Source: Prorocentrum cordatum (taxonomy: Eukaryota > Sar > Dinophyceae > Prorocentrales > Prorocentraceae). From it: DNA of 64,000 bases. A program made the position numbers and the translations under genes. Location of the stretch: assembly GCA_963575745.1 (NCBI GenBank), contig CAUYUJ010014325.1, forward strand, positions 172,501 through 236,500. Direction: 5' to 3'. Positions 35,966 through 46,043 of this stretch are shown piece by piece (the stretch's first letter is position 1; every line of letters starts with the position of its first letter). The notes under the pieces are model-generated. The model searched no databases. It was given only the letters and a program-made list of their open reading frames with translations, and was not told the origin of the DNA.

Positions 35966-36224
35966 CTGGGCCTTAGCGGGCCCTGGAAACGACAGGGCCG
36001 TTTTTTTACCGGTTCCGTTTTGCCGTTTTTTTGCCGGTTCCGACGCCGTTTTTTTACCGGTTCCGTCGCCGTTTTTTGACCGGTTCCGGCTCCGGTTCCA
36101 ATCTTGGAGCCGTTTTTTTGCCGTTTCCGGTCGCCGTTTTTTTGCCGTTTCCATTTTCAAGTAGCATTTTTCTGGAAACGGTGAAAACGGCCCTGCCGTT
36201 TCCGGGGCCCACAAAGGTCTGGGC
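35966..36224. repeat. Foldback element with internal tandem repeats
   Basis: About 40-nt inverted arms (35966-36006 and 36183-36224; core GGGCCC-GGAAACG-CAGGGCCGTTTT) enclose about eight copies of a 17-22 bp unit GCCGTTTTTTTGCCGGTTCC. MITE-like; no coding capacity. Confidence 0.65.
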
Positions 36225-36461
36225 CCCGGAAAAGTTTGAGGCGACCCGAGGGCAACCCATTCAGTGTATACTGAACGGTGGCGGATCTTGCTGTGACCAT
36301 TTTCCGTTTCCCCAGCCATCCCGTGGTGCTGGGTCCACGTGTTGAATCCGCACCGCCCAGCGTCGCGCACCTTCCCCGCACGCAGACCCCTCGCACGTTC
36401 CGCGGCCTCCCAGGAACCTCCAACTAAGACCAAGATGCCAGGGCCCGCTTTGCGTCGCTTA

Positions 36462-36610
36462 TGTCGGGAGTTCCACCGAAGGCCCCAGTGGCTAGGCTCG
36501 CGTGGTGTCGCCTGGCCCATTCCAGCATACCGCTCACATGCTTCGTGGCCGCAGAGCTCCACCGAAGGCTCCTGGCAGGGTTCGCATGCCGCCGCTGCCT
36601 CCGTTCGCAT
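36462..36610. repeat. Two dispersed monomers of the 76-bp array family
   Basis: GGGAGTTCCACCGAAGGCCC and TTCGTGGCCGCAGAGCTCCA correspond to the monomer tandemly repeated at 52680-54520. The flanking 36230-37400 holds no supportable gene. Confidence 0.6.
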
Positions 36611-37399
36611 GCCGCCGCATGGCGCACGCTTCGTGCCGCATCATCCTTTTCCTTTTTCTGTTCACCTGCCTTGCAGCGGCCACACCTGTATACGTCTGGG
36701 TGATTCATCCAGAAATTTGTTTGGGGCAGCATGCCGTCGATAGAAATAAGACCACCGCAAATACGCAAGGACGAATGTCCGACTCGCTTTCTGCTTTGCG
36801 ATGGCCCAGGCAGACACCGCCGAGGTTGTCCTCGCGCAGGCGCTCGGGATCTGCGGCCTGCGCGAGGGCGTGCCCTCTTCGCTGCTGTGCCTTGGGGAGC
36901 CTGTAGAGCGCGTCGGAACCTAAGTCGATTCCTCCTCTTCCTCCTCCCGCGCCTTCGTGGTCTCATCGTTGTTATCAACGTCCCATATTCCTCGTCCTCC
37001 CTCTGCTCTCCTGACCTTGACCACACACTCGTACCACAGCGAAATCGACCAGAAGAATGGTATGAACGTGGGCATGTTTGCCTTTGTATACCCATCTGTA
37101 CATATTCCCTTTTCTATATCGTTACAAGCCGGGGGGGTCAGACCGCCCCCTCCCCGAACCCCCCAGATCCGTGGCCCCAAGGAGGCCCCTAGCCGCCCCT
37201 GCAGGAGGCCTACCCAGGCTTTCCGGAGTTCCTGGAAGCCCCTGCTGGGCCTAGGCAGCGGGCCTTAGTCGGTCAGAAGGGTGGCCGAACGGCCCCCCGA
37301 GGGCCCCAAGAGGCCCCAGACACCCACCAGGCGCCCGAAGACGACCCAACGAAAACTCCCAAGAGGCATTCGAAACGCAGGGAACCATTGATGTTCAAC

Positions 37400-37500
37400 A
37401 TTTGTCCCAACCATCCTGTGGTGATGGGTCCTCGTTTTGAAGAGACGATCCCCGCGTTCCTTCCTTCCTTCCTTCCTTCCTTCCTTCCTTCCTCCTCCCC
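37400..37500. repeat. Dispersed repeat followed by (TTCC)n, copy 1
   Basis: CCATCCTGTGGTGATGGGTC then CGTTTTGAAGAGACGATCCC and (TTCC)n. A second copy lies at 45558-45655. Confidence 0.75.
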
Positions 37501-37879
37501 CTCCTCATTCCTCCCATCCCAGCCGCCGTCCCGGCACGAGGGCTTTGGGTGCAGCTTCCGGGGAAAGCTGCGAGCCCCCCACGGACCGCGGCAGCGCGCT
37601 GGCCCGCCTCATCGGCAGAGGCGGCTGGCCGCGACTCCCGCACACGCGCGCCGCGGCCCTGCCTGGCGCCGCCACGGCTCGCGACCACAGGAGTCCCGAG
37701 CCTGCCTGGCATCGCAGACAGCGCCAGGCCCGCGGCCAGGCGCGCACGCTTCTACGAGAACGTTCCGCAGTACAGCTATTTGCGGGGCACCACGCGGCGA
37801 TGGACCGCACGCCGCCATGGGTTCGGTCGCCCAGGCGTGGCCGCCACCGCACCACGCGTGGCAGCGGCAGCAGCGGCGG

Positions 37880-39257
37880 CGGAGGCGGCTGGTTCTGTCC
37901 AAAGTGCGGCACGCACAACGATGGTCGATGGTGCTCGTGGTGCTATCCGTCGCAGCGGTCGAGTGCTGGCAGGCTGGCAGGTCGCCGTCATCTCCAGGCT
38001 CCGCGTCGCAGCAGACGCAGCCGCCGCAGTCCCTGCCAGCCACAGCTGGCGATGCAGAGCCCCCTGCCACACGACATCGGTCAGAGTCCAAGCTGCCAGC
38101 TCCCAAGGCGCCAGTGGCAGTGGCAAGTCTGGGGGTGGCCCGTGCGCACCCAGTCTGGGTGGAGCCCCACGCCGCTGCTGCGGACCGCGCGCAACACAGA
38201 GTACATCTGAAGGAGGCTATCACCGGCATGGAGCAGAACATTTCAGCACAGCGGTCGCTCCAGTCAGACTCAGCCCAGTTGCAGGCACTCGAGCTCGAAC
38301 TGAGCGCATTGCAGTTCATGCACGTGTACGCGTACCCCGCCAAGGAACGAGCTGCCAACCAACGGGCATATGTGCAGCGGGCCGAGAAGAGGCTCGAAGC
38401 AGCAAAACAAGAAGAGAAGATGACAGCAGCAGCCCTTCAAGCAGCGTCTGCCCATCGCAAGACCTGAGCAGAAGACATCCAGCAAGCGAAGTCGGCCTTG
38501 GCCCAGTTCGACGAGATGGCGGAGCAGGAGATCAAGTCGGTCGCCTTCGCGGAGGCGGCCGAGTCCCCGTTCAAGGCTGTCCGCCCCAACCCGTTCATGC
38601 CCGCGGACACGTCGTCGCCGACGGGTACGAGTCCCTCAGAACCACAGCAACCCCAGCACCCACCGGCTGGATGCTGTGCTCAATCTGCGGCACAGTTCCC
38701 GCAAGTCATCGCGGAGATGCAGGCGTCGCAGCTCACACTGGCAGCTCAGATGAAGATGCTGACAGATTCCCTCGTCGAGGTCCAGAGCAGCATCTCCGCG
38801 CTGGTGATGCACCGGTCGATGCCCGCCACCGCCGAGCCCCCGCTCGAGACGGCTGCGAGCGCTGCGCCAGCCGCGGCCCAGACAGCAGCCTCGCGAGCGA
38901 AGCCAAGGGCCCGGAAACGACAGGAGGCTTGGCAGCGGGCAGTAGCCAATTTGCCAGGCCAGGTCAAGCTAGTGGCAACTCTGACCTCGTCCTCTGCGGC
39001 ACCTGCCGGCGCGCCCGAGGATGCCGACAGCGAGACGGAGTTGCCGCGCAAGTCCTTGTGCCTGCCCCGCGACCCCGAGGCAGCGATGGCGCGGTTGGCG
39101 GGCATGCAGGCCTCGGGTCGCCTCAACTCGCCCACTCGGAGTGCACCACTACCTCGCGCCCGGGCTTTACTCAGGACGACAGGGGAGCCTCCACTCCAAT
39201 TGTTCGAGGCTGTCAGAGCAGCCCGCTCCCGCTCGACACTTCCATCGAGGCCACTAT
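37880..39257 (+). CDS. LINE ORF1-like protein: zinc finger, coiled coil
   Basis: GWFCPKCGTHNDGRWCSWC is a CxxC...CxxC zinc ribbon resembling RanBP2-type fingers. After a frame change comes a strongly helical, Gln/Glu-rich coiled coil (LQSDSAQLQALELELSALQF, AEKRLEAAKQEEKMTAAALQ). A lone TGA at 38465-38467 interrupts it and the same frame continues AEDIQQAKSALAQFDEMAEQ into an Ala/Pro-rich region with MQASQLTLAAQMKMLTDSLV. Such zinc-plus-coiled-coil proteins precede retroelement enzymes in dinoflagellates (from memory of the group). Probably nucleic-acid binding. Decayed. Confidence 0.5.
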
Positions 39258-40005
39258 TCACCGTCTGTTGTTTCCTTGGAAGCAGGATCTGTCCAGGCAG
39301 TATTGGTCGTTTGCTAAGTACTGGCGTTCTACTACTGCTGCCGAATTACCGTGCCTCAGTACCCTGGAGTCTCCGGGGGATGCTTGTCGCATACACATAT
39401 GCATTGATGGCTCTGGAGGTGCCAGAGGTGCTGCTGGCATTGGACCATCTGCCTGGTCCTTTGCAGCATTTTCCTATGATGATTGCGATCACGGGGCCCT
39501 CGCAGGGCACCTCGGAGGTACATTGGACAGCGATGATATTGTTAGCACGCTGGCTCCGTTATCGTCCGGAACCTATGCAGCCCAATGGGCTTTCGCCGGG
39601 CTCCTGCAGTCTCCTTGTCTGGAATGGGATGTTCCCATGGCTGTCTATGGGGATTGTGTGGGTGCTCTCAGGGTTGCCCCTGGTGGAGCTCTTTCTCGAA
39701 GTCTCTCGGGGCCCCGCGCCGCGCTGGACTCGCTCGCCAGGGTTGTTGGCGCCAGGGCCCACGGCCTCCATTGGGTGCATGTCGAGGGCCACTCTGGGCA
39801 TCCTTGGAACGAGTTTGGTCGACGCGATCGCCAATCTCGCCCCTGTCCGACGCGAGCGGCCACCTTTGCCCGACCGCGTCACGGTAGGTCTGGGTGTTTT
39901 TTTTGTCGCCTGAGGATCTCGCGCAATGCCCCCCGCCTGGAGGGCGCCAGATGCCACGGCGCGCCCCTCATGCGAGACCAAGTGACTTATTGGTGGCCAT
40001 GCTAG
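39258..40005 (+). CDS. RNase H domain of LINE-like element
   Basis: The frame reads IHICIDGSGGARGAAGIG (first catalytic Asp, about 39405), GTYAAQWAFAGLLQ where the usual acidic Glu is Gln, MAVYGDCVGALRVA (third acidic) and LHWVHVEGHSGHPWNEFGRR (His and terminal region). The pattern is that of type I RNase H, with the second acidic residue apparently lost, so activity is doubtful. A Cys-containing segment (GCFFCRLR) follows. It overlaps the ORF1 frame. Confidence 0.6.
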
Positions 40006-40029
40006 GCACGGCCGCGGCTACTCAATCTT

Positions 40030-40250
40030 CCGCCCCTACCTTTTCCACTCCACTCTGGTTTGTTGCTGCCGACTGTTTGGCTTTGGACTCTCAGGTTTAT
40101 GGGCAGGCCTTTGGAAGGCGCAGGACAGGGCTGTACATGTCAGGGCGCATGAAATACTTGGGGGATCAGTTTGCCAGGCATAAGTTGTTCATGGTGGGGG
40201 CTGTTGAAGCCAAGTTTCCTCGCAGCAGAGCGATGTGCGACCCGAGCGCG
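40030..40250 (+). CDS. Truncated endonuclease-like fragment
   Basis: SGRMKYLGDQFARHKLFMVG followed by AVEAKFPRS resembles the beginning of LINE apurinic-type (EEP) endonucleases, where a Glu follows the V-G strand. Only about 70 residues remain before low-complexity (TCC)n. Confidence 0.4.
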
Positions 40251-40299
40251 CGGCCGACCGCCCCGCACCCCATCCTCTCGGTCAAGTATAGGGCGGGTC

Positions 40300-40615
40300 C
40301 ACTGCCGCCGCCGCCGTCGTCGTCGTCGTCGTCATCCCTCTCCTCCCCTCCCTTCCCCTCATCCCATCCGGGAGGGGACGAGAGGGAGGAGGGGAGGGTC
40401 CCTCCCCTCCTCCCTCTCCCCCCCTCCTTCCTCCTCCCTCCTCCGTCCTCCCTTCCCCTCCTCCCTCCTCCTCTCCTCCTCATCCTCCTCCTCCTCCTCC
40501 TCCTCTCCCTTTTCCTCTTCCTCTTCCTTGCTCCTCCTCCTCCTCCTCCTCCTCCTCCTCTTCCTCTTCCTCCTCCTCCTCCTTGTCCTCCTCCTCCTCC
40601 TCCTCCTCCTTCTTC
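40300..40615. repeat. (TCC)n / (CCG)n pyrimidine tract
   Basis: CTC/TCC trinucleotides with TTCC interruptions; cuts off the LINE-like fragment. Confidence 0.95.
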
Positions 40616-40679
40616 GGACCCTCTTGTCAGGGAGCTGTGTGCGCAGGGTCTGTACAACGCGATAGCGGGATTTACCAGT

Positions 40680-41280
40680 GAGGATGCTGGGGTGTATCGC
40701 TGGGATTCGGGCCAGAAGTTGTCGTGTGGGGGGACTGAGTTCTCGGGAGGCGAGGATGCGGGGGCGTAGTGGGGGCGCGGTGGGGGGTGACATAGGGATG
40801 CGGGCCGAACATTTTTGTGTGTGGGGGGGCCTGAAAATTGAGCATGAGCTCTCGGGGAGTGAGAATGAGGGGCGTGGCGGGGGCGCTGCGGGAAGTGTCG
40901 GTGGGAGTCGGGCCAAGAATTGTTGTGTGAGGGGCGCAAAATTGAATTCTCGGAGGGTGGGGGTGCCGGGGCGTGGTGGGGGCGCTGCGGGGGGTATCGG
41001 TGGGATTCGTTCTAGAAATTTTCGTGTAGGGGGGGCTCGAAAATTGAATTTTCGGTGGGTGAGGATGCCGGGGCGTGGTTGGGGCGCGGTGAAGGGAATG
41101 GGTGGGATGCGGGCCAGAAGTTGGCGTGCGGGGGGACCCAAAGACTGAGCTTTCTCGGTGGGTGAGGATGCCGGGGCGCGGTGGGGGCCGGCGGGGGATA
41201 TCGGTGGGGTTCGGGCCAGAAGTGGTCGCGTGGGGGGACGAAACAATGAGCTTCCGGTGTGTGAGCACCCCACACACAAC
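40680..41280. repeat. About 100-bp tandem repeat, block 1 (six units)
   Basis: Unit: GTGAGGATGCCGGGGCGTGG, GGTATCGGTGGGATTCGGGC, CAGAAGTTGTCGTG, G-run, (A)AAATTGA. The same unit forms block 2 at 42306-42530; together they bracket the helicase fragment. Confidence 0.85.
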
Positions 41281-42120
41281 GCAGTCTTTCAAATTCCCCA
41301 TCGCCGCCGCATCCCGCTCTGCAGCTGCCGCGTCGACATTGGGTACACGCAATTGACGCTTTGGAGGCGTGGCTCGACATGTAAGCGGAAAGCTCTGACT
41401 GCCTTTTGGACTCACCACACATCGAGCATACCACCCGTTTGTCGTCCTCGGCGCGATGCATCTCTTCCTTTCTCCCCAATTTCTTACACCTCTTGTACTT
41501 GCGCTCGTCGCTGTTCCTTTCCGCCTTGGCAAACTCGTCCGCCAACTTCTCCTGGCCGCAGCGGGAACACTCCAGGTGCTTTTTCAGCTCTTCGCACTCC
41601 GCGCACATCCCTCCTCTGCACCGGCTGTTCCCTGCCAGTTCCCATTGATATGCCGCGAACGCCTCCTCGTATTTTCGAACATCGCACGCGCGGCATTTCC
41701 GTCTCTCGGGGCAGTCCACGCAGCGCCGCGAACTCAGCTTCGACGAGTGGTGCTCGGACGCGTGGGAGGCATCCTGGCCCTTCCACAGACCGCATTCCAT
41801 GCACTGCCACGGAGTGCCTACACTCTTTTGCCTTCTAGGCGCAAGTTACACACGCGGAGACCGTCGTCGCGACTCCACTGCCCAAGAGCATACTGGTTCT
41901 TGTACTTCGCTGATGAGCACAGCGAACACCTTCCCGAAGGCATGAACTCCATCTCGATTGCATCCCAGTCCAACGTTTCTCCTCGCAACAATTGCAACAG
42001 TAGCGCGGGGCCCTTCTGTCCCCTCTGAGTGTAGGCAGCTCGGTCAAAGGGCCGAACGATCAGCATATCCTCCCGCCGTCGAACGCGCGTCAGTGCCACG
42101 TAACTGGACAACGGCGACGT
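41258..42120 (-). pseudogene. 3' end of PIF1-like helicase with C-terminal zinc fingers
   Basis: The minus frame from 42120 reads SSYVALTRVRRREDMLIVRP, matching the C-terminal motif VI region of PIF1/RecD-type helicases, then LLQLLRGETLDWDAIE. A zinc-binding tail follows: CSLCSSAKYKNQYALGQW, a stop at 41818, then in the next frame GTPWQCMECGLWKG, KCRACDVRKYEEAF, LECSRCGQEKLADEF and VVCSMCGESKRQSEL. These are repeated CxxC-x-x-x-K-x-x-x-x-F units of Stc1/treble-clef style. A one-base shift joins the two frames. The ATPase core is absent and both sides run into the 100-bp repeat, so this is a fragment. Confidence 0.6.
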
Positions 42121-42305
42121 GCCCCCCCAATTCTCAGGTCGATGACTACTCCTTGCTTAAATGTCTGCCTTGTGCTGAGTGGGCCGTCGCCCCAAAGGCT
42201 GGCGCCAAGGGGAATTGTCGCTGTTTCATTTTCAAATGCGGATACGGGCGCCCCTTGTCCGCAACACTGCCAGCTCTTTGGGGTCGGCGGCAGAGGCGAC
42301 AGCCT

Positions 42306-42725
42306 TCACAATGAGCTTTCGGTGTGTGAGGATGCTGGGGCGTGGTGGGGGCGCGGCGGGGAGTATCGGTGGGGGTCGGGCCAGGAATTGTCGTGTGGGG
42401 GGGCTCAAAAACTGAGATTTCAATGGGTCAGGATGCCAGGGCGTGGTGAGGGCGCAGTTGGGGGTATCAGTGGGATTCGGGCCAGAAATTGTTGTGTGGT
42501 GGGACGAAAACATGAACTTCCGGTGTGTCGTCCCGGGGCGGATTGTGCAGGGTGGGGGGTCCTTAAGAATTGAAGCGCAAGGGTTCCAGGAGACTGAGGA
42601 TGTCAGGCGTGGTGGAGGCGTGGTGGAGGGGGGTCCCGGGGTTGATTTTGCAGGGTGGGGGGTCCCTAAGAATCGAAGCACAAAAATTCCTGGAGGCTGG
42701 GGATGGCAGGCGTGCTGGAGGAGAG
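42306..42725. repeat. About 100-bp tandem repeat, block 2, plus a 117-bp duplication
   Basis: 42306-42530 holds two to three more units of the family at 40680-41280. 42533-42650 and 42650-42725 share GCAGGGTGGGGGGTCC(T/C)TAA and CAGGCGTG(G/C)TGGAG. Confidence 0.7.
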
Positions 42726-43689
42726 ACTCAGGAGGATCCGCTCGAACACGGGCTTTCCCTCCCACGCCTCTGGGGTCGGCGGATTCAACAGCTCTTCATC
42801 AATACGTGCACGTTCCCGTGTGGTGAAGGGTCATTTGGACCAACGAGCAATTGCGATTACATGCAGCCAAGGCTTGGCATGTATCATTTCATGTTTAGCT
42901 TCTGCTGCTGCTGTTCCTCCTCCGTCTCCTCGCGCGGCGCAATCGGGAACACGGTCGGACGCAGGCGCAAGAGTCCGCTCGACATCCGCGTGCTCTACAC
43001 GCCAGCCCCGCGGCACCTGCCGCTTCGCCGCGGCCTTAGTGTTGTCCTTGCTCCCCGTTCTCCCCCTTCGCTCCACCCCGGTACCATGTTTACCGTTTCC
43101 CGTTCCTTGCGCTGGCCCCACAGGTCGATGTTGCCACCTCTGTCTCCCATCTCGCGCATTTCGGGGTGCCGTCGGCCCAGTTGGGCGGCGCTGTCAATGC
43201 GGCCTGGCCGCTCGTCCCGCTCACAGTCCACGCGCTAGCGATTTGGCTTGGGGCAGTAAGTCGGATCACGCTACTATGGGATGGTGTAGGGTCATGGAGA
43301 GGGCAGGGGAGAGAGGTGGAAAGGGCGAGGGGGAATGGAATGGAGTTGGAGATGGGGGATGGAAAGGGGGTGGGGGATATTAGATGGCGAGGGGAGTGTG
43401 GGAGGGATGGCTTCCACTCCAAGTGGGGGGGGGGCGCACCATCCCCTTCCCGCCCGTCTTCTGTCCCCTCAGCAGAGGCAGAACAAGGACAGGCGCAATT
43501 GGGCGCAGCAGCTACATGTATCCGATGTGTGGGTTGCCCGGGTGGTTTATCCCCTCTGTGAGCGCAGATCTAAGGTCTTTGCACGGGGTCAGGGCCTTGG
43601 AAGTGCGGGTCCATATTCTCGTGCAAGGGGCCATCGCTTCAGGACGGTGGACCATTTCTCGGCGGCAAGCGAGGGGGGAAAATGAGAAG
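42726..43689. other. No supportable gene
   Basis: Unique-looking sequence followed by a GGAATGGAG/GGGGAT purine-rich patch (43290-43390). Confidence 0.4.
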
Positions 43690-43800
43690 GAAAAGGCCTT
43701 CTCAGAAGGCGGCGGTTCTTCTCAGAAGCCCTAGCGCGTTCTGACACACTTCTCAGAAGGCCAGGGGACTTCCGAGCCTTCTGAGAAGGCCCGCCCGTTC
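43690..43800. repeat. Cluster of CTTCT(C/G)AGAAG palindromes
   Basis: CCTTCTCAGAAGG, CTTCTCAGAAGC, CTTCTCAGAAGG and CCTTCTGAGAAGG within 110 bases. Confidence 0.8.
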
Positions 43801-43839
43801 TCACTTCCCCCCGGGCTCGCCGCCGAAGTTTCGCTCAAA

Positions 43840-44215
43840 GGATCGCGGCCCCAGGAGTGGTGCAAGTCTAATCCTGTAGGCAGGGATCGTGGCCTCGAGG
43901 GCGCGGACCTGTCGTTTTGTACTCTGGTCCGCGGCTCCAGTAGAGCGGGCCCGTAGTTCTCGTTCAACTGATCGTGGTAACGGGAGCGCGGGCCCATAGT
44001 CTTTGCCGATGGGGCGTGGTCCCGTGAGCGCCGACCCATGCTGCTGCACATACACGGGATCGCTGCCTCGGGAGCGCAATTGCTAATCCGTTTGAGAGGA
44101 TCCTGGCTCTGGGCGCACGGATCGAAGTCCTTTTCAAGGGATCGTGGCCTCGGGATCGCGGGTCCAGTTTGCATTTTATGCTGGATCGTGGCATCGCTTC
44201 TACGAGTCCCAGTGC
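43840..44215. repeat. Degenerate 50-55 bp minisatellite
   Basis: GGATCGTGGCCTCGGGAGCG-like motif recurs about seven times. Confidence 0.65.
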
Positions 44216-45557
44216 CCCCACAAATTCGGATGGCGTGACTCGGAGGTGAGAGCGCCGCCCTTTCGGGCTTACAGTGGTGGGGCGTGCTCTTGAAACAGTG
44301 GAGCATCATTTCCAGGTAGAAAGAGATCGACAGTTCGGCACTCTGAGAACAGCTGAATAGAAATGACGGCTGCTGAGTTGTTGAGTTCCTCAGGGTCGTG
44401 CAACGCTGCATGTTGCCTCATGGCACAGCTGATGAAGCATAGCCATTGCAGCCACATGGTCCAGAAAGGGAAGGGGGCAGCGGATACCATGGTGCTTCCA
44501 CGGGAGCTGCCACTGGCCGAGGCCGAACCCCGCTGGGGCAGCTGGAGGCCCTGCAGCCCAGGCGCTGGGGTCTCGAGCAGGCGCCGGCCGCCCCCAGGGG
44601 CGGGGCCCATGGGAACTTACTCAAGTGGTCTTGTCTGCTCCTCCAAGTGGTCCCTCCTTCGGTCTAGGCCTCCCAGATGGGGTCCGAGTAGGTGGGGTCA
44701 GATGAGCGCGCAGCACCGCCGATGCCATTCGATGTGGAGCCCGATTTTCCCGTCGACGTCGCCAACACATCGGCAACGTCGCCAGTGCATCGCCGATGCA
44801 TTGTCGATGCATCGGAAGTGCTGCGCGATCCTCCGAGCCCATCTATTCCGAGCCCATCTGAGAGGCCTCTATTCCTAGTCGGCCGAACGGGGGCCCGAGT
44901 CAGGTTGCCCACGCACAAGGGCGAGGCGAGAACAGAGCAGCATGAAGGCACGGCGGCGGCAGTTGGAAGGTGCAGGCAGAGCAAGGCCTGTCGTGTCTTC
45001 GCAACCTCGCAGTCTCTTGTCTTCGCCTTGGCCTCGTCCGCCACCGCCCTTGCCATCAGAGGTGCTCGAGTTGATGCGCTACCCATTCATCGTCAGCCCC
45101 TACCACTCCATTACTTCTCCGCCTCTCCCTCTCTTGCCTCCTCCCTCCTTGGCTGTCTCCCACTCTTCTTGCCCACCTACTACTCTTTCGCCCCCCCCCT
45201 CCCTTTGGACTGACGGGGCCGCGTACCAGTTGCCTGGTCGCTGCCAGGTGCTGGGGGAAGACTGGCGCGACGGCGAAAAGGCAGCCTTCGGGGAGCTGTT
45301 GCAGGCCGTGCCTGCTCGTCGTGCGGCCGCAGCGGCCCGCTGCCTCCCAGCAGTTGGTTGCCACTTGCCATCCTTCTCCGGGCGCTTGCACGCCGTCTCA
45401 CCATTACTCTTGTCTGAGTTCGGATCTCTGGTGAGATGTGAGGCATTCTCCAGCGGGGGATGGTCGCATCTAGACAACAGGCCCCCCCTGGCCCCCCTGG
45501 CCTCCCGGCCCATACCCGCCGCCAGTTGTCACCCTGCCCAGGCGAGCTGGCCCAGAT
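44216..45557. other. No supportable gene
   Basis: Several GC-open frames on both strands but no motif, and no frame stands out. Confidence 0.4.
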
Positions 45558-45655
45558 TTTTCCCAGCCATCCTGTGGTGTTGGGTTCTCGTTTTGAAGAG
45601 AATGTCCCCGCGTTCCTTCCTTCCTCCTCCCCCTCCTCCCTCCTCCCATCCCTGG
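45558..45655. repeat. Dispersed repeat followed by TTCC/CTCCT tract, copy 2
   Basis: CCAGCCATCCTGTGGTGTTG then TCGTTTTGAAGAGAATGTCC; copy 1 is at 37400. Confidence 0.75.
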
Positions 45656-45679
45656 CTCTTCCCTGCGCACGCCCTTGTC

Positions 45680-45739
45680 GTCGTCATCATCATCATCAGC
45701 ATCATCATCAGCATCATTATTATTACTATTATTATTATG

Positions 45740-45781
<42 letters not shown>

Positions 45782-45835
45782 TATTATTATTATTTTTCTA
45801 TTTATTTTTTTATTATTATCATCATTATAATTATC

Positions 45836-45889
<54 letters not shown>

Positions 45890-45909
45890 GATATTATCAT
45901 TATTATTAA

Positions 45910-45945
<36 letters not shown>

Positions 45946-45955
45946 CATCATGCAT
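45680..45955. repeat. (ATT)n/(ATC)n microsatellite
   Basis: Trinucleotide tract directly left of the tyrosine-recombinase element. Confidence 0.95.
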
Positions 45956-45958
45956 GTT

Positions 45959-46042
45959 CGTGCACAGTGTTGAATGGGATTGGGCTCGGGTCGTGTTGCT
46001 GCAATATTATCCGCAACTGTTTATGCTCAAAGTTTCTCGCGG
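45959..46042 (+). repeat. Split direct repeat A1
   Basis: 84 bp, CGTGCACAGTGTTGAATGGG ... TTTCTCGCGG; matches 52295-52376 with four substitutions and a 2-base gap. Confidence 0.85.
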
Positions 46043-46043
46043 G

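Larger units (their letters stand above)
37560..40260 (+). mobile_element. LINE-like fragment: ORF1 with zinc finger and coiled coil, RNase H, start of endonuclease
   Basis: Protein modules typical of non-LTR retroelements occur in order on the plus strand but in three frames and without an RT: zinc finger (about 37890-37950), coiled coil (38200-38560), RNase H (39258-39900) and N-terminal endonuclease-like sequence (40040-40235), where a pyrimidine microsatellite begins. This is an interrupted, 3'-truncated copy. RNase H lying upstream of the endonuclease is unusual compared with textbook LINE order. Confidence 0.6.

Noticed and set aside
36424-37095. Minus-strand ORF of 223 codons
   Set aside because: It overlaps dispersed satellite monomers and has no recognisable domain.
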